In this document: positions 26,142 through 34,497 of the stretch, piece by piece
Layout: every line of letters starts with the position of its first letter
How positions within the stretch are numbered: position 1 is the first letter of the stretch
Source of the DNA: Lentimicrobiaceae bacterium
GTDB taxonomy: Bacteria; Bacteroidota; Bacteroidia; Bacteroidales; Lentimicrobiaceae
Assembly: GCA_020636745.1 (NCBI GenBank)
Contig: JACJXH010000001.1
Location: 434,001-498,000 of the forward strand
Length of the DNA stretch: 64,000 bases
Direction of reading: 5' to 3'
Made by a program: the position numbers and the translations under genes
Notes under the pieces: generated by a model
Database searches by the model: none
What the model was told of the DNA's origin: nothing
Seen by the model: the letters and a program-made list of their open reading frames with translations, nothing else

Positions 26142-27437
26142 ATGAAAGTTGACGTACTACTTGGCCTGCAATGGGGCGACGAAGGAAAAGGTAAAATTAC
26201 GGATGTTCTGACACCGGAGTATGATATTATTGCCCGTTTTCAGGGAGGGCCCAATGCAGGTCATACGCTGGAATTTAACGGAATGAAACATGTACTTCAT
26301 ACCATCCCTTCAGGTATCTTTCATGCCGATAAGATGAACGTGATTGGCAATGGGGTGATTGTTGACCCCTGCATTTTTGCCCGTGAAATTCTCAAACTTC
26401 GCGAAAGAGGTGCCACTCCTGAGAAAAATCTGTTGATATCAAAAAGAGCACATCTTATTTTACCTTCACACAGATTAATCGACAGCGTTTATGAAGCTGC
26501 AAAAGGTAAATCTAAAATTGGTTCAACCCTCAAAGGCATTGGCCCTGCTTATACTGATAAAGTTGCCCGCAATGGTTTAAGGGTAGGAGATACTGTTCTG
26601 CCTGATTTTCGCAGCCGGTACGAAGCTCTTAAATCTGAACATTTTAGAATTATTCGCTCCTATAATCCCGACCCTGAATTACTTAAAATTGAAAACCTCT
26701 CATTTGAAGAGTATGAGAAAAACTGGTTCGATGGATTGAATTATATAGCAGATATCAAGCAGATTGACAGTGAGTTGTATATAAATCAAAGCTTGAAGGA
26801 AGGCAAAAGGATTCTGGCAGAAGGTGCTCAGGGAGCCATGCTGGATATTGACTTCGGAACCTATCCTTTCGTCACTTCTTCCAATACGATCAGTGCCGGC
26901 GTTTGCTCCGGTCTTGGCATCTCGCCACAAAGTGTAGGTAAGGTCTATGGAGTGTTTAAAGCATATTGTACCAGAGTTGGTAGTGGCCCTTTCCCAACCG
27001 AACTGAATGATAATACAGGAGAAAAAATGCGAACCAACGGCAACGAATTTGGTTCCACAACAGGACGCCCCCGCAGATGCGGCTGGATTGACCTGCCTGC
27101 GCTCCGCTATGCAGTTATGCTTAATGGAGTGACAGACCTTGTGATGATGAAAGCTGATGTGCTTGACGATTTTAAGGAAATTGGTGTTTGCAACCAATAC
27201 AAAGTTGATAATGACTTGTTTGATTTTCCTGGTTATGAAACGCTTAACCAGAATATTGAGCCGGTTATTGAAAACCTTGAAGGATGGAATACCAACCTTT
27301 CGGGTTTTACGGAATGGAATAAACTACCTGAGAATTTCCGTAGTTACGTGAAATTTATTGAAAATACACTTCATCTGCCAATTGCGGTAATTTCAGTCGG
27401 ACCAAACCGGGATCAAACAATTGTCAGAACAGTTTAA
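26142..27437 (+). CDS. purA: Adenylosuccinate synthetase
   Basis: A 431-residue enzyme with the canonical N terminus LGLQWGDEGKGKITD, GGPNAGHT, the conserved GIGPAYTDK and RPRRCGW. It joins IMP and aspartate using GTP to make adenylosuccinate, the first committed step to AMP. Length and motifs are normal. The ccmB frame begins 31 bp after the stop, so purA may be co-transcribed with the ccm genes by chance proximity. Confidence 0.97.
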   Translation: MKVDVLLGLQWGDEGKGKITDVLTPEYDIIARFQGGPNAGHTLEFNGMKHVLHTIPSGIFHADKMNVIGNGVIVDPCIFAREILKLRERGATPEKNLLISKRAHLILPSHRLIDSVYEAAKGKSKIGSTLKGIGPAYTDKVARNGLRVGDTVLPDFRSRYEALKSEHFRIIRSYNPDPELLKIENLSFEEYEKNWFDGLNYIADIKQIDSELYINQSLKEGKRILAEGAQGAMLDIDFGTYPFVTSSNTISAGVCSGLGISPQSVGKVYGVFKAYCTRVGSGPFPTELNDNTGEKMRTNGNEFGSTTGRPRRCGWIDLPALRYAVMLNGVTDLVMMKADVLDDFKEIGVCNQYKVDNDLFDFPGYETLNQNIEPVIENLEGWNTNLSGFTEWNKLPENFRSYVKFIENTLHLPIAVISVGPNRDQTIVRTV

Positions 27438-27468
27438 ATGATGTAATCACCCTTTTATATCGCAATTT

Positions 27469-28125
27469 TTGAAAGAAATTAGAGAGCTGGTTCGAAAAGA
27501 TTTTTTACTGGAACTCAGACAGAGATATGCCTTAAATGGGATTCTGCTGTATGTGGTCTCTACAATTTTTGTGGTTCAGCTATGCATTGGAAGGGTTATT
27601 GATGAAACAACCTGGATTGCCCTGTTCTGGATAATTCTCCTTTTCGCGGCGTTTAATGCCGTTTCTAAAAGCTTTGTTCAGGAGAGTGCTGCCCGGCGTT
27701 TGTATTATTACGTGCTGGCTGCACCGGTTTCGGTTGTCCTGTCAAAAATGATATACAATACCTTGTTAATGCTTTTTCTGGGTGCACTTAGTTTGGGTGT
27801 TTATTCAGTTTTTATGGGAATGCCTCCCTTTAATCTGGCCTTATTTTTACCTGCATTTGCACTTGGATGTATTGGGCTGGCTTCTGCACTAACAATGGTT
27901 TCAGCAATTGCTTCCCGGAGTGGAAATAATGCTGCCCTTATGGCTATTCTGGGCTTCCCGGTAGTGGTTCCCTTATTGCTGCTGCTGGTTAATGCTTCTA
28001 AAGCTGCGCTTAAACCGGGTTTGTATTTGACCGAAATTGCAAAAATCCTGACTTCAATCCTGATGATTGATCTTGTTGTGGTGGTGCTTGCGGTTATTCT
28101 CTTTCCTTATCTTTGGAAAGACTAA
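27469..28125 (+). CDS. ccmB: Heme exporter protein B (CcmB)
   Basis: A 218-residue membrane protein with about six transmembrane helices and the CcmB N terminus: a basic amphipathic stretch LVRKDFLLELRQRYALNGILLY. CcmB is the membrane subunit of the CcmAB ATPase that, with CcmC and CcmD, releases holo-CcmE during cytochrome c maturation (system I). The start is a TTG at 27469; there is no ATG between the in-frame stop at 27439 and a Met deep in the protein. The expected ATPase gene ccmA is not adjacent (purA lies upstream). Confidence 0.88.
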   Translation: MKEIRELVRKDFLLELRQRYALNGILLYVVSTIFVVQLCIGRVIDETTWIALFWIILLFAAFNAVSKSFVQESAARRLYYYVLAAPVSVVLSKMIYNTLLMLFLGALSLGVYSVFMGMPPFNLALFLPAFALGCIGLASALTMVSAIASRSGNNAALMAILGFPVVVPLLLLLVNASKAALKPGLYLTEIAKILTSILMIDLVVVVLAVILFPYLWKD

Positions 28126-28147
28126 TCTAAGTTAATACGATAAAAAT

Positions 28148-28804
28148 ATGATAAAAGGAATGTGGTGGAAAATAACAGGAATCGTTTTAATCCTGTATTC
28201 GATTATTGCCGGGTTGCTGATTGATGTGCCTGATTTACCTGTAATACGCGAAACTATCAGAAACCTGTTTTACCATGTGTGTATGTGGTTTGCTATGTTT
28301 ACCATGTTCGGCACTTCATTGGTTTATAGTATTAAATATCTTTCCGGCTTTCAACTTAAAGATGATTTAAAGGCCTCAGAAACCGTTTATACCGGTATAT
28401 TTTTTGGCATCCTTGGATTAGTTACCGGAATGATTTGGGCAAAGTTTACCTGGGGCGATTTCTGGACAAACGATCCTCAGCTCAATGGTGCTGCCGTGAG
28501 TATGATGGCTTATATGGCTTATGTGGTCCTGCGCAGTTCAATTGACGAACAATCAAAGCGGGCTCGTATTTCTGCCGTGTATAATATTTTTGCGTTTATG
28601 CTGTTGGTCATTTTCCTTGGTGTGTTGCCGCGGCTTGCCGATAGCTCACTGCATCCCGGCAAAGGGGGCAATTCCTCAACCATGGAAGGCCTGGATATGA
28701 AAATGCGCATGGTTTTTTACCCTGCAGTTGCCGGTTGGATTATTGTAGCATTTTGGCTTACTCAACTCAGATTGCGAAAACGCATGCTGATGAATAATGT
28801 TTAA
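28148..28804 (+). CDS. ccmC: Heme handling protein CcmC (CcsA/CcmC family)
   Basis: 218 residues with six transmembrane helices. The tryptophan-rich heme-handling motif is at about 98-111 (WAKFTWGDFWTNDPQL), a variant of WGxxWxWD. The two conserved flanking histidines are visible: His43 in FYHVCMWF and His169 in SSLHPGK. CcmC presents heme to CcmE at the outer face of the inner membrane. It lies 22 bp after ccmB. Confidence 0.9.
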   Translation: MIKGMWWKITGIVLILYSIIAGLLIDVPDLPVIRETIRNLFYHVCMWFAMFTMFGTSLVYSIKYLSGFQLKDDLKASETVYTGIFFGILGLVTGMIWAKFTWGDFWTNDPQLNGAAVSMMAYMAYVVLRSSIDEQSKRARISAVYNIFAFMLLVIFLGVLPRLADSSLHPGKGGNSSTMEGLDMKMRMVFYPAVAGWIIVAFWLTQLRLRKRMLMNNV

Positions 28805-28823
28805 CCCTTTTGATGACAAAACA

Positions 28824-28973
28824 ATGATTGGAGAAGATAAATATATGGTAGTGGCCATTGTTATGGCTATCATTTTTGCCGGACTTGGTGTGTATTTGCT
28901 GCTGCTCGATAAAAAACTCAGCAAGATGGAAAAAAAACAGGCTGATTTCTTTAAAGAAAACAGTAAGTCCTGA
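28824..28973 (+). CDS. ccmD: CcmD-family small membrane protein
   Basis: A 49-residue protein below the usual ORF length cut-off. It has one transmembrane helix (about residues 8-28, MVVAIVMAIIFAGLGVYLLLL) followed by a basic, charged tail DKKLSKMEKKQ. This is the shape and C-terminal D-x-K/R pattern of CcmD, which bridges CcmC and CcmE in heme delivery. Its place between ccmC and ccmE is the standard one. The ATG at 28824 is 19 bp past the ccmC stop. Confidence 0.8.
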   Translation: MIGEDKYMVVAIVMAIIFAGLGVYLLLLDKKLSKMEKKQADFFKENSKS

Positions 28974-29006
28974 TTTGCTTTTCTTTAAGTTAATTATCTA
29001 CCTTTG
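28974..29006 (+). promoter_or_regulatory. Promoter of ccmE (TTTG - 21 bp - TACCTTTG)
   Basis: TTTG at 28974-28977 and TACCTTTG at 28999-29006 fit the Bacteroidota consensus with a 21-bp spacer. The element starts directly after the ccmD stop codon and would give ccmE its own transcript with a leader of about 40 nt. Confidence 0.7.
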
Positions 29007-29054
29007 TAGATTAATGGATACATTTGCATAATATAACCACAAAATCTCAAAGCG

Positions 29055-29474
29055 ATGAAACGGGTCCATATCCTTATTCTTATAGTTGTAATTGCTGCAA
29101 TAGGTGTAGTAATGAGCCTTTCAATGAATTCATCAACCTATGCGGGCTTTGCTGAAGCGATAGAGCGCCCTGGGCGTGAATTTCATGTTATTGGTAAACT
29201 TAGCCCTGGCAAACCTATTGAGTTTGACGCCATGAAAGATGCCAATAGCTTTACCTTTTATATGCTTGATAACAATGGCAAGGAAATGAAGGTGAAATAT
29301 ACCGATAGCAAGCCACAGGATTTTGAGAAATTGGATCAATTGGTTGTGATTGGGAAAATGAAAGACGGACAATTCGAAGCCCATAAAATGAACCTGAAAT
29401 GTCCGTCAAAATATAACAATGACGAAGTTCCTGAAGGCTTTAAAGAAAAAGACTTTACAGGATCTTCAAATTAA
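29055..29474 (+). CDS. ccmE: Cytochrome c maturation heme chaperone CcmE, CxxxY type
   Basis: 139 residues: an N-terminal membrane anchor (about 4-22) and an OB-fold domain (~40-115). The heme-attachment site of classical CcmE is His in a HxxxY motif; here the equivalent is Cys116-P-S-K-Tyr120 (KCPSKY), the CxxxY form described for archaeal and Desulfovibrio proteins of the variant system I. It carries heme from CcmC to CcmF. ccmF does not follow: the next gene is convergent and unrelated, with abutting stop codons (29474/29475). Confidence 0.9.
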   Translation: MKRVHILILIVVIAAIGVVMSLSMNSSTYAGFAEAIERPGREFHVIGKLSPGKPIEFDAMKDANSFTFYMLDNNGKEMKVKYTDSKPQDFEKLDQLVVIGKMKDGQFEAHKMNLKCPSKYNNDEVPEGFKEKDFTGSSN

Positions 29475-30023
29475 TCAGTATTCGAATTTTAGTGAGATAT
29501 CATCAATGATCAAAGGATTCTTGTTTTGATTCCAAACATAGCCTTTAATGATATTTTCACCGGTAAGGGTTTCAGGAAGCTCAAATGTAGCTGAAACTTG
29601 TTTCCATTCCTTGCCTGCCGGGAAGAAATCAGCAATTTTAAACCCTTTGTAATAAGCGTTGTTGTTTACTGAAACGACTATTGAGCCTGGAGTATTGGCC
29701 ATATCCGAATAAATCCATGCTGTATAATGTACTTTTTTAGGTACACGGGCATCGATGTAACTCAGTTTTTGCTCAAAAACAAAACTGAACTCGTTTGTTG
29801 AGTCAATTTTTGAAGCAAATTTTCCAGAATGCGCCATGCCCTCAGCAATGGTCTTCTCGTTTTTCCAGGATGCAGGAATTTCGTTAAGCAGCGAATCAAT
29901 GTTTTCAAGATCTGTAGAAAAAGTAATCTCATTGCTTGAGCTTGCTTCACTTTTTTCCTGAGTTCCTGACCCACAAGCTGTTGCCATTACAGCAAGAATT
30001 GTGATAATGAATAGGTTTTTCAT
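29475..30023 (-). CDS. Lipoprotein, possibly with a carbohydrate-binding-like beta-sandwich
   Basis: 182 residues with a lipoprotein signal peptide; the lipobox is ATAC with Cys17. The mature part is serine/glutamate-rich at first, then has the alternating hydrophobic pattern of a jelly-roll (YTAWIYSDM, SIVVSVNN, WKQVSATFELPE, PLIIDDISLKFEY), as in carbohydrate-binding or concanavalin-like modules. The C-terminal IDDISLxF pattern recurs in such domains in secreted Bacteroidota proteins. I cannot name a substrate. Convergent with ccmE. Confidence 0.65.
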   Translation of the reverse strand: MKNLFIITILAVMATACGSGTQEKSEASSSNEITFSTDLENIDSLLNEIPASWKNEKTIAEGMAHSGKFASKIDSTNEFSFVFEQKLSYIDARVPKKVHYTAWIYSDMANTPGSIVVSVNNNAYYKGFKIADFFPAGKEWKQVSATFELPETLTGENIIKGYVWNQNKNPLIIDDISLKFEY

Positions 30024-30196
30024 TTTCTGGTTAGAATTGTGTTATTTTTCTTTTTAAAAACGTGCAAATTTACTACAATTCTGCTATTCCAAACCAAACT
30101 TTCTTTGCCTCTGTTTTTTATTATGAAGATCATCATTGAATGGCAAGTGGAATAAAATTAAAACACAGAAAATCAGAAAACTGACTGTTAAATTAG

Positions 30197-31252
30197 TTAT
30201 TTGTTGGCGATAAGTTTGTCAACAACTGAATTTAGCAGAGCAATGTTTTCTTCCACGTATTTAAGACCGGCTTCATGCAGAGCATTCAGATTCTTGACTG
30301 AAGCATCGTCCATTTCATTGTTGGCTTCATAAAGTGAAGGTTCCAGCCTGATGTAGTTTTCAGGTGTACCGGTTGTTTCCCAGATTTTTCTGAGCTGGTA
30401 GTTCACTGTTTCCGAATTTCCCGACATCATAATGTCTATAATAGGCTGAATCCATTCTATCATTCCCCAATCTTTTGCATCGTTATATTGGTATGGCTTG
30501 CTGGTCGAGCCTGTTCCAATTGAAACTATTATCATGTCTTTGGCATAAGGCATGTCAGCTTTATCAGGGTTGTTTAATATTTTTGAGAATGGAATGCTTC
30601 GGGCTTCGGCATATGCACACATGGCCGGATTATTGGCAAAAACACCACCGTCAATCAGTGGATAGGGTGTTCCGTATGCTGATTTGATGCGAGCTACTTC
30701 AAAATAGGTAGGCGCTGTCGAAGTGGCCCTTGCAACCTCTTTCACCTTAAAGTTATGGGTTATACTTGCTTTGGCATCTACCTGACTAAAAAAATGAGCC
30801 CGCCTGTTTCTGATGTCATATGATGAAATCAGGCAGGGCTTCAGCAAATCACTCAGCATCGTATCACCCATATAATCTTTTAAAGCTTCCTCAAGCTCCT
30901 GGGCATTGTATTTTTCATCAAGCAAACCACCTTTGCTTTTTATTTTCTGCCATATCGTGATGTCGAAGATTTCATCGCCGCGATCAAGATATATATCTAC
31001 AGCTTGTTTTGTCGTGTATTTTGGCCGATTGGTTGGTTGACCCTTGCTATCCAGCGCGGGAATGAGAAAAGTGCAAACCAGAATGCCTCCGGTACTTGTA
31101 CCAGCCAACAGATCGAAGTAGTCGCACAATCTGGCTTCTTTCCCTTCTCTGGCTATTAATTGCTCCTCTATGTATGATAAAATAACACCCGGCAAAATGC
31201 CTCTGATTCCACCGCCATCAATGGATAATATTCGTACTTTTTTCTTTTCCAT
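30197..31252 (-). CDS. Patatin-like phospholipase
   Basis: 351 residues from the ATG at 31252. An upstream extension to a TTG at 31291 is possible but not homologous. The patatin fold is complete: oxyanion motif DGGGIRG (12-18), nucleophile Ser53 in GTSTG, and catalytic Asp201 in LIDGGVFANNP. These enzymes release fatty acids from phospholipids or related lipids. There is no signal peptide, so it is probably cytoplasmic or membrane-associated. It stands alone; no nucleotidyl cyclase or other defence gene is adjacent, so a CBASS effector role is not supported. Confidence 0.88.
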   Translation of the reverse strand: MEKKKVRILSIDGGGIRGILPGVILSYIEEQLIAREGKEARLCDYFDLLAGTSTGGILVCTFLIPALDSKGQPTNRPKYTTKQAVDIYLDRGDEIFDITIWQKIKSKGGLLDEKYNAQELEEALKDYMGDTMLSDLLKPCLISSYDIRNRRAHFFSQVDAKASITHNFKVKEVARATSTAPTYFEVARIKSAYGTPYPLIDGGVFANNPAMCAYAEARSIPFSKILNNPDKADMPYAKDMIIVSIGTGSTSKPYQYNDAKDWGMIEWIQPIIDIMMSGNSETVNYQLRKIWETTGTPENYIRLEPSLYEANNEMDDASVKNLNALHEAGLKYVEENIALLNSVVDKLIANK

Positions 31253-31445
31253 GGTTTTGAGTTTTGATAAATCAAATATAATCAATAACAAGTCTAAATA
31301 AAAATAAGTATGCTATTATTTTATCTTCGGCATCAGGTGATTAGAGGACCGGAGTGATGAAAATTACACTTTCTGGTTTAAAAAATAATGGGTGCTGTAA
31401 ATATGACACTGAAAAAAAATAGCTAAAAAACAAAATTTCAATGCC

Positions 31446-31479
31446 TTTGGATAGAGGCAATCTTAAAGTTATATCTTTG
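31446..31479 (+). promoter_or_regulatory. Promoter of rocD (TTTG - 22 bp - TATCTTTG)
   Basis: TTTG at 31446-31449 and TATCTTTG at 31472-31479 fit the Bacteroidota consensus, 47 bp before the rocD ATG. Confidence 0.7.
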
Positions 31480-31526
31480 TTGCGAAAATCTATGACCAAT
31501 ATATTAACACTAAATAAATTTAACTC

Positions 31527-32750
31527 ATGAATGAATTGATGACATCGGAAAAGTTGATGCATCTGGAAGAAAAGTACGGAGCGCACAATTATCATCCACT
31601 GCCAGTTGTTTTAGCTAAAGGAGAAGGCCCTCTGGTATGGGATGTTGAAGGTAAACAGTATTATGATTTTCTGTCAGCATATTCTGCTGTAAATCAGGGT
31701 CATTGCCATCCGAGAATCATTAAGGCTTTGGTTGATCAGGCGTCAAAAATGACGCTTACTTCCAGAGCTTTTTACAATGATTCTTTAGGCGTTTATGAAA
31801 AGTTTGTAACTGAATACTTTGGTTACGACAAGGTGCTGCCGATGAACTCCGGTGCTGAAGCCGATGAAACAGCGCTTAAACTGTGCCGCAAATGGGCATA
31901 TACCCGCAAAGGTATTGCTGAAGATCAGGCTAAGATTATTGTTTGTGATGGTAATTTCCACGGAAGAACCATCACCATCGTTTCCATGTCGACCGATCCT
32001 GATTCCTTTGGTGGCTTTGGTCCGTTTACTCCCGGATTTATCAAGATTCCTTATAACGATATTGATGCGCTTGCCGAAGCACTTAAAGACCCGAATGTAG
32101 CTGGTTTTCTTGTAGAGCCTATTCAGGGTGAAGCTGGCGTTTTTGTACCGGATGAAGGTTATCTGTCAAAAGCTGCTGCCATGTGTAAAGAGAAAAATGT
32201 ACTCTTTATTGCTGATGAAGTACAAACAGGTATTGCACGTACAGGTAAATTACTTGCCTGCGATCACGAAAATGTTCGCCCCGACGTATTGATTCTTGGT
32301 AAAGCCATTTCTGGCGGCGTTTATCCTGTATCTGCAGTTTTGGCCGACGACGATATCATGCTTTGTATCAAACCGGGTGAACATGGTTCTACCTTTGGTG
32401 GAAATCCTGTTGCTGCGCGTGTTGCCATGGAAGCTTTGCAGGTTATTAAAGATGAGAACCTGGCTGAACGTGCTGAATATCTTGGTAAAATATTTCGCGA
32501 TGAGATGCGTGCCGTTAAATCAGATATGATTGCACTGGTGCGTGGAAAAGGTTTATTGAATGCTGTTATTATCCGTCCTAAAAATGGTAAAGAAGCCTGG
32601 GACGTTTGTATGAAGATGAAGGAAAATGGTGTATTGGCAAAGCCTACACACGGCGATATCATTCGCTTTGCACCTCCTCTTGTTATCTCGGAAGAGCAGC
32701 TTCGTGATGCTATTAAAAGGATTATTGAGTCTATTTTGTCATTCGAATAG
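31527..32750 (+). CDS. rocD: Ornithine aminotransferase
   Basis: A 407-residue PLP-dependent class III aminotransferase. It begins EEKYGAHNYHPLPVVLAKGEG, characteristic of ornithine-oxo-acid transaminases. It also has NSGAEADETALKL, FHGRTIT, ADEVQTGIARTG and the PLP lysine in LILGKAISGG. It converts ornithine plus 2-oxoglutarate to glutamate semialdehyde and glutamate, linking arginine/ornithine and proline metabolism. A single gene with its own promoter and terminator. Met1 and Met5 are both possible starts. Confidence 0.94.
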   Translation: MNELMTSEKLMHLEEKYGAHNYHPLPVVLAKGEGPLVWDVEGKQYYDFLSAYSAVNQGHCHPRIIKALVDQASKMTLTSRAFYNDSLGVYEKFVTEYFGYDKVLPMNSGAEADETALKLCRKWAYTRKGIAEDQAKIIVCDGNFHGRTITIVSMSTDPDSFGGFGPFTPGFIKIPYNDIDALAEALKDPNVAGFLVEPIQGEAGVFVPDEGYLSKAAAMCKEKNVLFIADEVQTGIARTGKLLACDHENVRPDVLILGKAISGGVYPVSAVLADDDIMLCIKPGEHGSTFGGNPVAARVAMEALQVIKDENLAERAEYLGKIFRDEMRAVKSDMIALVRGKGLLNAVIIRPKNGKEAWDVCMKMKENGVLAKPTHGDIIRFAPPLVISEEQLRDAIKRIIESILSFE

Positions 32751-32769
32751 CATCTCTGTATATTTCTGC

Positions 32770-32804
32770 AAAAGCCGTAGTCAGTTAAACTACGGCTTTT
32801 TTTT
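32770..32804. terminator. Bidirectional intrinsic terminator, rocD / MATE
   Basis: AAAGCCGTAG and CTACGGCTTT form a 10-bp stem, followed by eight Ts. Located between convergent genes. Confidence 0.9.
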
Positions 32805-32807
32805 ATT

Positions 32808-34232
32808 TTAAACCTGTTTTAACTTCCATTTTCCACGGCTGAAAATCAGAATGCCTAGCAGGGTTAATGTGCTTTCGGCCAGCACTATGGCATAATATAC
32901 GCCGTTGGTGCCAAAACTAAAATGGATTGCCATTAGGTAAGCGAGTGGAATTTCTATGAGCCAGAAACAGATAAAGTTCAGCAGCGTAGGAGTGTATGTG
33001 TCGCCTGCGCCATTGAGTGATTGTGTCATTACCATCCCCATGGCATAAAAGAGAAAGCCTGAACTTACGATTCTCAAACAACTGATTCCAGCTTGCAGCA
33101 CTTCCGGATCGCCAATAAACATACCTACAAAGTATCCGGGGAAAACTACAAAAATGACTGAAATCAATCCGAGCAAAAACATGTTTGAGAAGCCGGTAAT
33201 CCAGGCTGCCCGTTGGGCTCTGAGTGGCTGTCCGGCTCCCAGATTCTGCCCGACCAAAGTGGCAGCAGCATTGCTTAATCCCCAGGATGGTAATAATGAA
33301 AATATGACTATTCTGATACCAATTGTGTATCCTGCAACTGCAGCACTTCCAAATACAGAAATGATTCTTACCATCACAATCCAACTGGCTGTTGCAATAA
33401 GATTCTGAAGAATGCCACCAGTTGAAAGCCTGATGAAGGATGCCATTATCCGAAAGTCGGGGATGAGGTGTTTAAATTCAATATGAATTCTTTTGTGACC
33501 TTTAAAGAGTATGTAAAATTGAAAAAGTACAGCCAGTCCACGTCCGATGTTGGTGGCCAAAGCAGCGCCTTCGATTCCCATGGCAGGTATCGGGCCCAAT
33601 CCAAATATCAATATTGGATCGAGCACAATATTGATTGCATTTGCAATAAAAAGTACGCGCATGCTTAAGGCAGCATCCCCTGCACTTCTGAAAGCTGCAT
33701 TGATAATAAACAACATCATAATGACGGCATTTCCTGCAAACATGATGCGGGTGTATCCATGGTTCATTTGAGCCAGTTGTTCACTGGCACCCATTAAGCG
33801 CAGCAATTCGCCAGAAAAGAGAACCCCGGGGACAGCTATGATAAATGAAACAAGCAAGCCGGCAATGATTGATTGCCCTGTAGCTTTTGCTGCAGCTCCG
33901 GGGTGTTTCTCACCAATTCGGCGCGATACAAGAGCTGTGGTTCCGGCACTGAATCCGACTGCCAGTGCATACACCAGTGTCATCATCGATTCGGTTAAGC
34001 CTACAGTGGCTATGGCGTCATTCCCCAATTTTGACACAAAGAATATGTCTGCAATGGCAAAAACAGATTCCATAACCATTTCAAGAATCATGGGAATGGC
34101 GAGCAAAAAAATGGCCTTGCCAAGTCGCAGGCTGGTATAATCCTGCTCGCTGCCGGTAACAGCAAGCCGAAGAAGGCTGTAATATTCTTTGAGTCTGGAA
34201 TACAATATTTTATATTTTTCTGATAAGCTCAT
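32808..34232 (-). CDS. MATE family efflux transporter
   Basis: 474 residues with twelve predicted transmembrane helices in two similar halves. The conserved MATE elements are present: PMILEMVMESVFAIADIFFV, VGLTES, AVGFSAGTTALVSRRIG and, in the second half, GWGLSNAAATLVGQNLGAG-like sequence. These transporters export drugs or metabolites by Na+ or H+ antiport; the substrate is unknown. The mRNA leader carries a short leucine/isoleucine-rich ORF and an intrinsic terminator hairpin just before the ATG, so attenuation is likely. Confidence 0.92.
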   Translation of the reverse strand: MSLSEKYKILYSRLKEYYSLLRLAVTGSEQDYTSLRLGKAIFLLAIPMILEMVMESVFAIADIFFVSKLGNDAIATVGLTESMMTLVYALAVGFSAGTTALVSRRIGEKHPGAAAKATGQSIIAGLLVSFIIAVPGVLFSGELLRLMGASEQLAQMNHGYTRIMFAGNAVIMMLFIINAAFRSAGDAALSMRVLFIANAINIVLDPILIFGLGPIPAMGIEGAALATNIGRGLAVLFQFYILFKGHKRIHIEFKHLIPDFRIMASFIRLSTGGILQNLIATASWIVMVRIISVFGSAAVAGYTIGIRIVIFSLLPSWGLSNAAATLVGQNLGAGQPLRAQRAAWITGFSNMFLLGLISVIFVVFPGYFVGMFIGDPEVLQAGISCLRIVSSGFLFYAMGMVMTQSLNGAGDTYTPTLLNFICFWLIEIPLAYLMAIHFSFGTNGVYYAIVLAESTLTLLGILIFSRGKWKLKQV

Positions 34233-34257
34233 TTGATTCTATTTAGTAAAAAAACAA

Positions 34258-34285
34258 AAACCCGGGCTGATGAGAGACCGGGTTT
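34258..34285 (-). terminator. Attenuator-like hairpin in MATE leader
   Basis: On the minus strand, AAACCCGG and CCGGGTTT pair perfectly around a 12-nt loop and are followed by a T-rich tract that ends about 15 bases before the MATE ATG. An upstream ACCGGGT (34330-34336) is perfectly complementary to ACCCGGT in the left arm, so an alternative antiterminator can form. Confidence 0.65.
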
Positions 34286-34307
34286 GCTATAATTTTGGAG
34301 GCAAAAG

Positions 34308-34400
34308 TCAGATAAATAGAATATATCTCACCCGGTTAAGATCAATTTTAACCAGACAAATGGTTAAAATCAATAAAGATTTTTTACAGGTGAGTTTCAT
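34308..34400 (-). CDS. Candidate 30-codon leader peptide upstream of MATE gene
   Basis: A short frame starts at the ATG at 34400 and stops at 34308, inside the MATE 5' leader. Fourteen of its 30 residues are Leu, Ile or Val (for example KKSLLILTICLVKI). Its codons 22-24 contain the antiterminator segment ACCGGGT. The position between a candidate -7 element (34420-34427) and a terminator hairpin fits a regulatory leader peptide. Translation is unproven. Confidence 0.4.
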   Translation of the reverse strand: MKLTCKKSLLILTICLVKIDLNRVRYILFI

Positions 34401-34419
34401 ATCGTATATATTAGAAGTA

Positions 34420-34427
34420 CAAAAATA
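34420..34427 (-). promoter_or_regulatory. Candidate -7 element for MATE leader transcript
   Basis: On the minus strand the sequence reads TATTTTTG, a match to TAnnTTTG, placed between the SusD-operon terminator and the leader ORF. No clear TTTG -33 box. Confidence 0.45.
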
Positions 34428-34441
34428 GAAAAAATATGAAT

Positions 34442-34485
34442 AAAAAAATGAGGCTATCTCATTTAATGAAATAGCCTCATTTTTA
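34442..34485. terminator. Intrinsic terminator of the SusC/SusD operon
   Basis: AAAAATGAGGCTAT and ATAGCCTCATTTTT form a long stem with an inner TCATT/AATGA pairing and a T-tract. It starts 13 bp after the susD-like stop on the minus strand. Confidence 0.9.
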
Positions 34486-34497
34486 AAATCAAATGGT

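Noticed and set aside
26700..27197. 165-codon minus-strand frame inside purA
   Set aside because: Shadow of a highly conserved enzyme gene.
30197..31252. Patatin lipase as a CBASS defence effector
   Set aside because: No CD-NTase, sensor or accessory gene next to it; lone patatins are common housekeeping lipases.
34289..34296. Plus-strand TAATTTTG promoter-like box in the MATE leader
   Set aside because: It would transcribe only antisense to the leader and susD 3' end; no -33 box and no gene follows.
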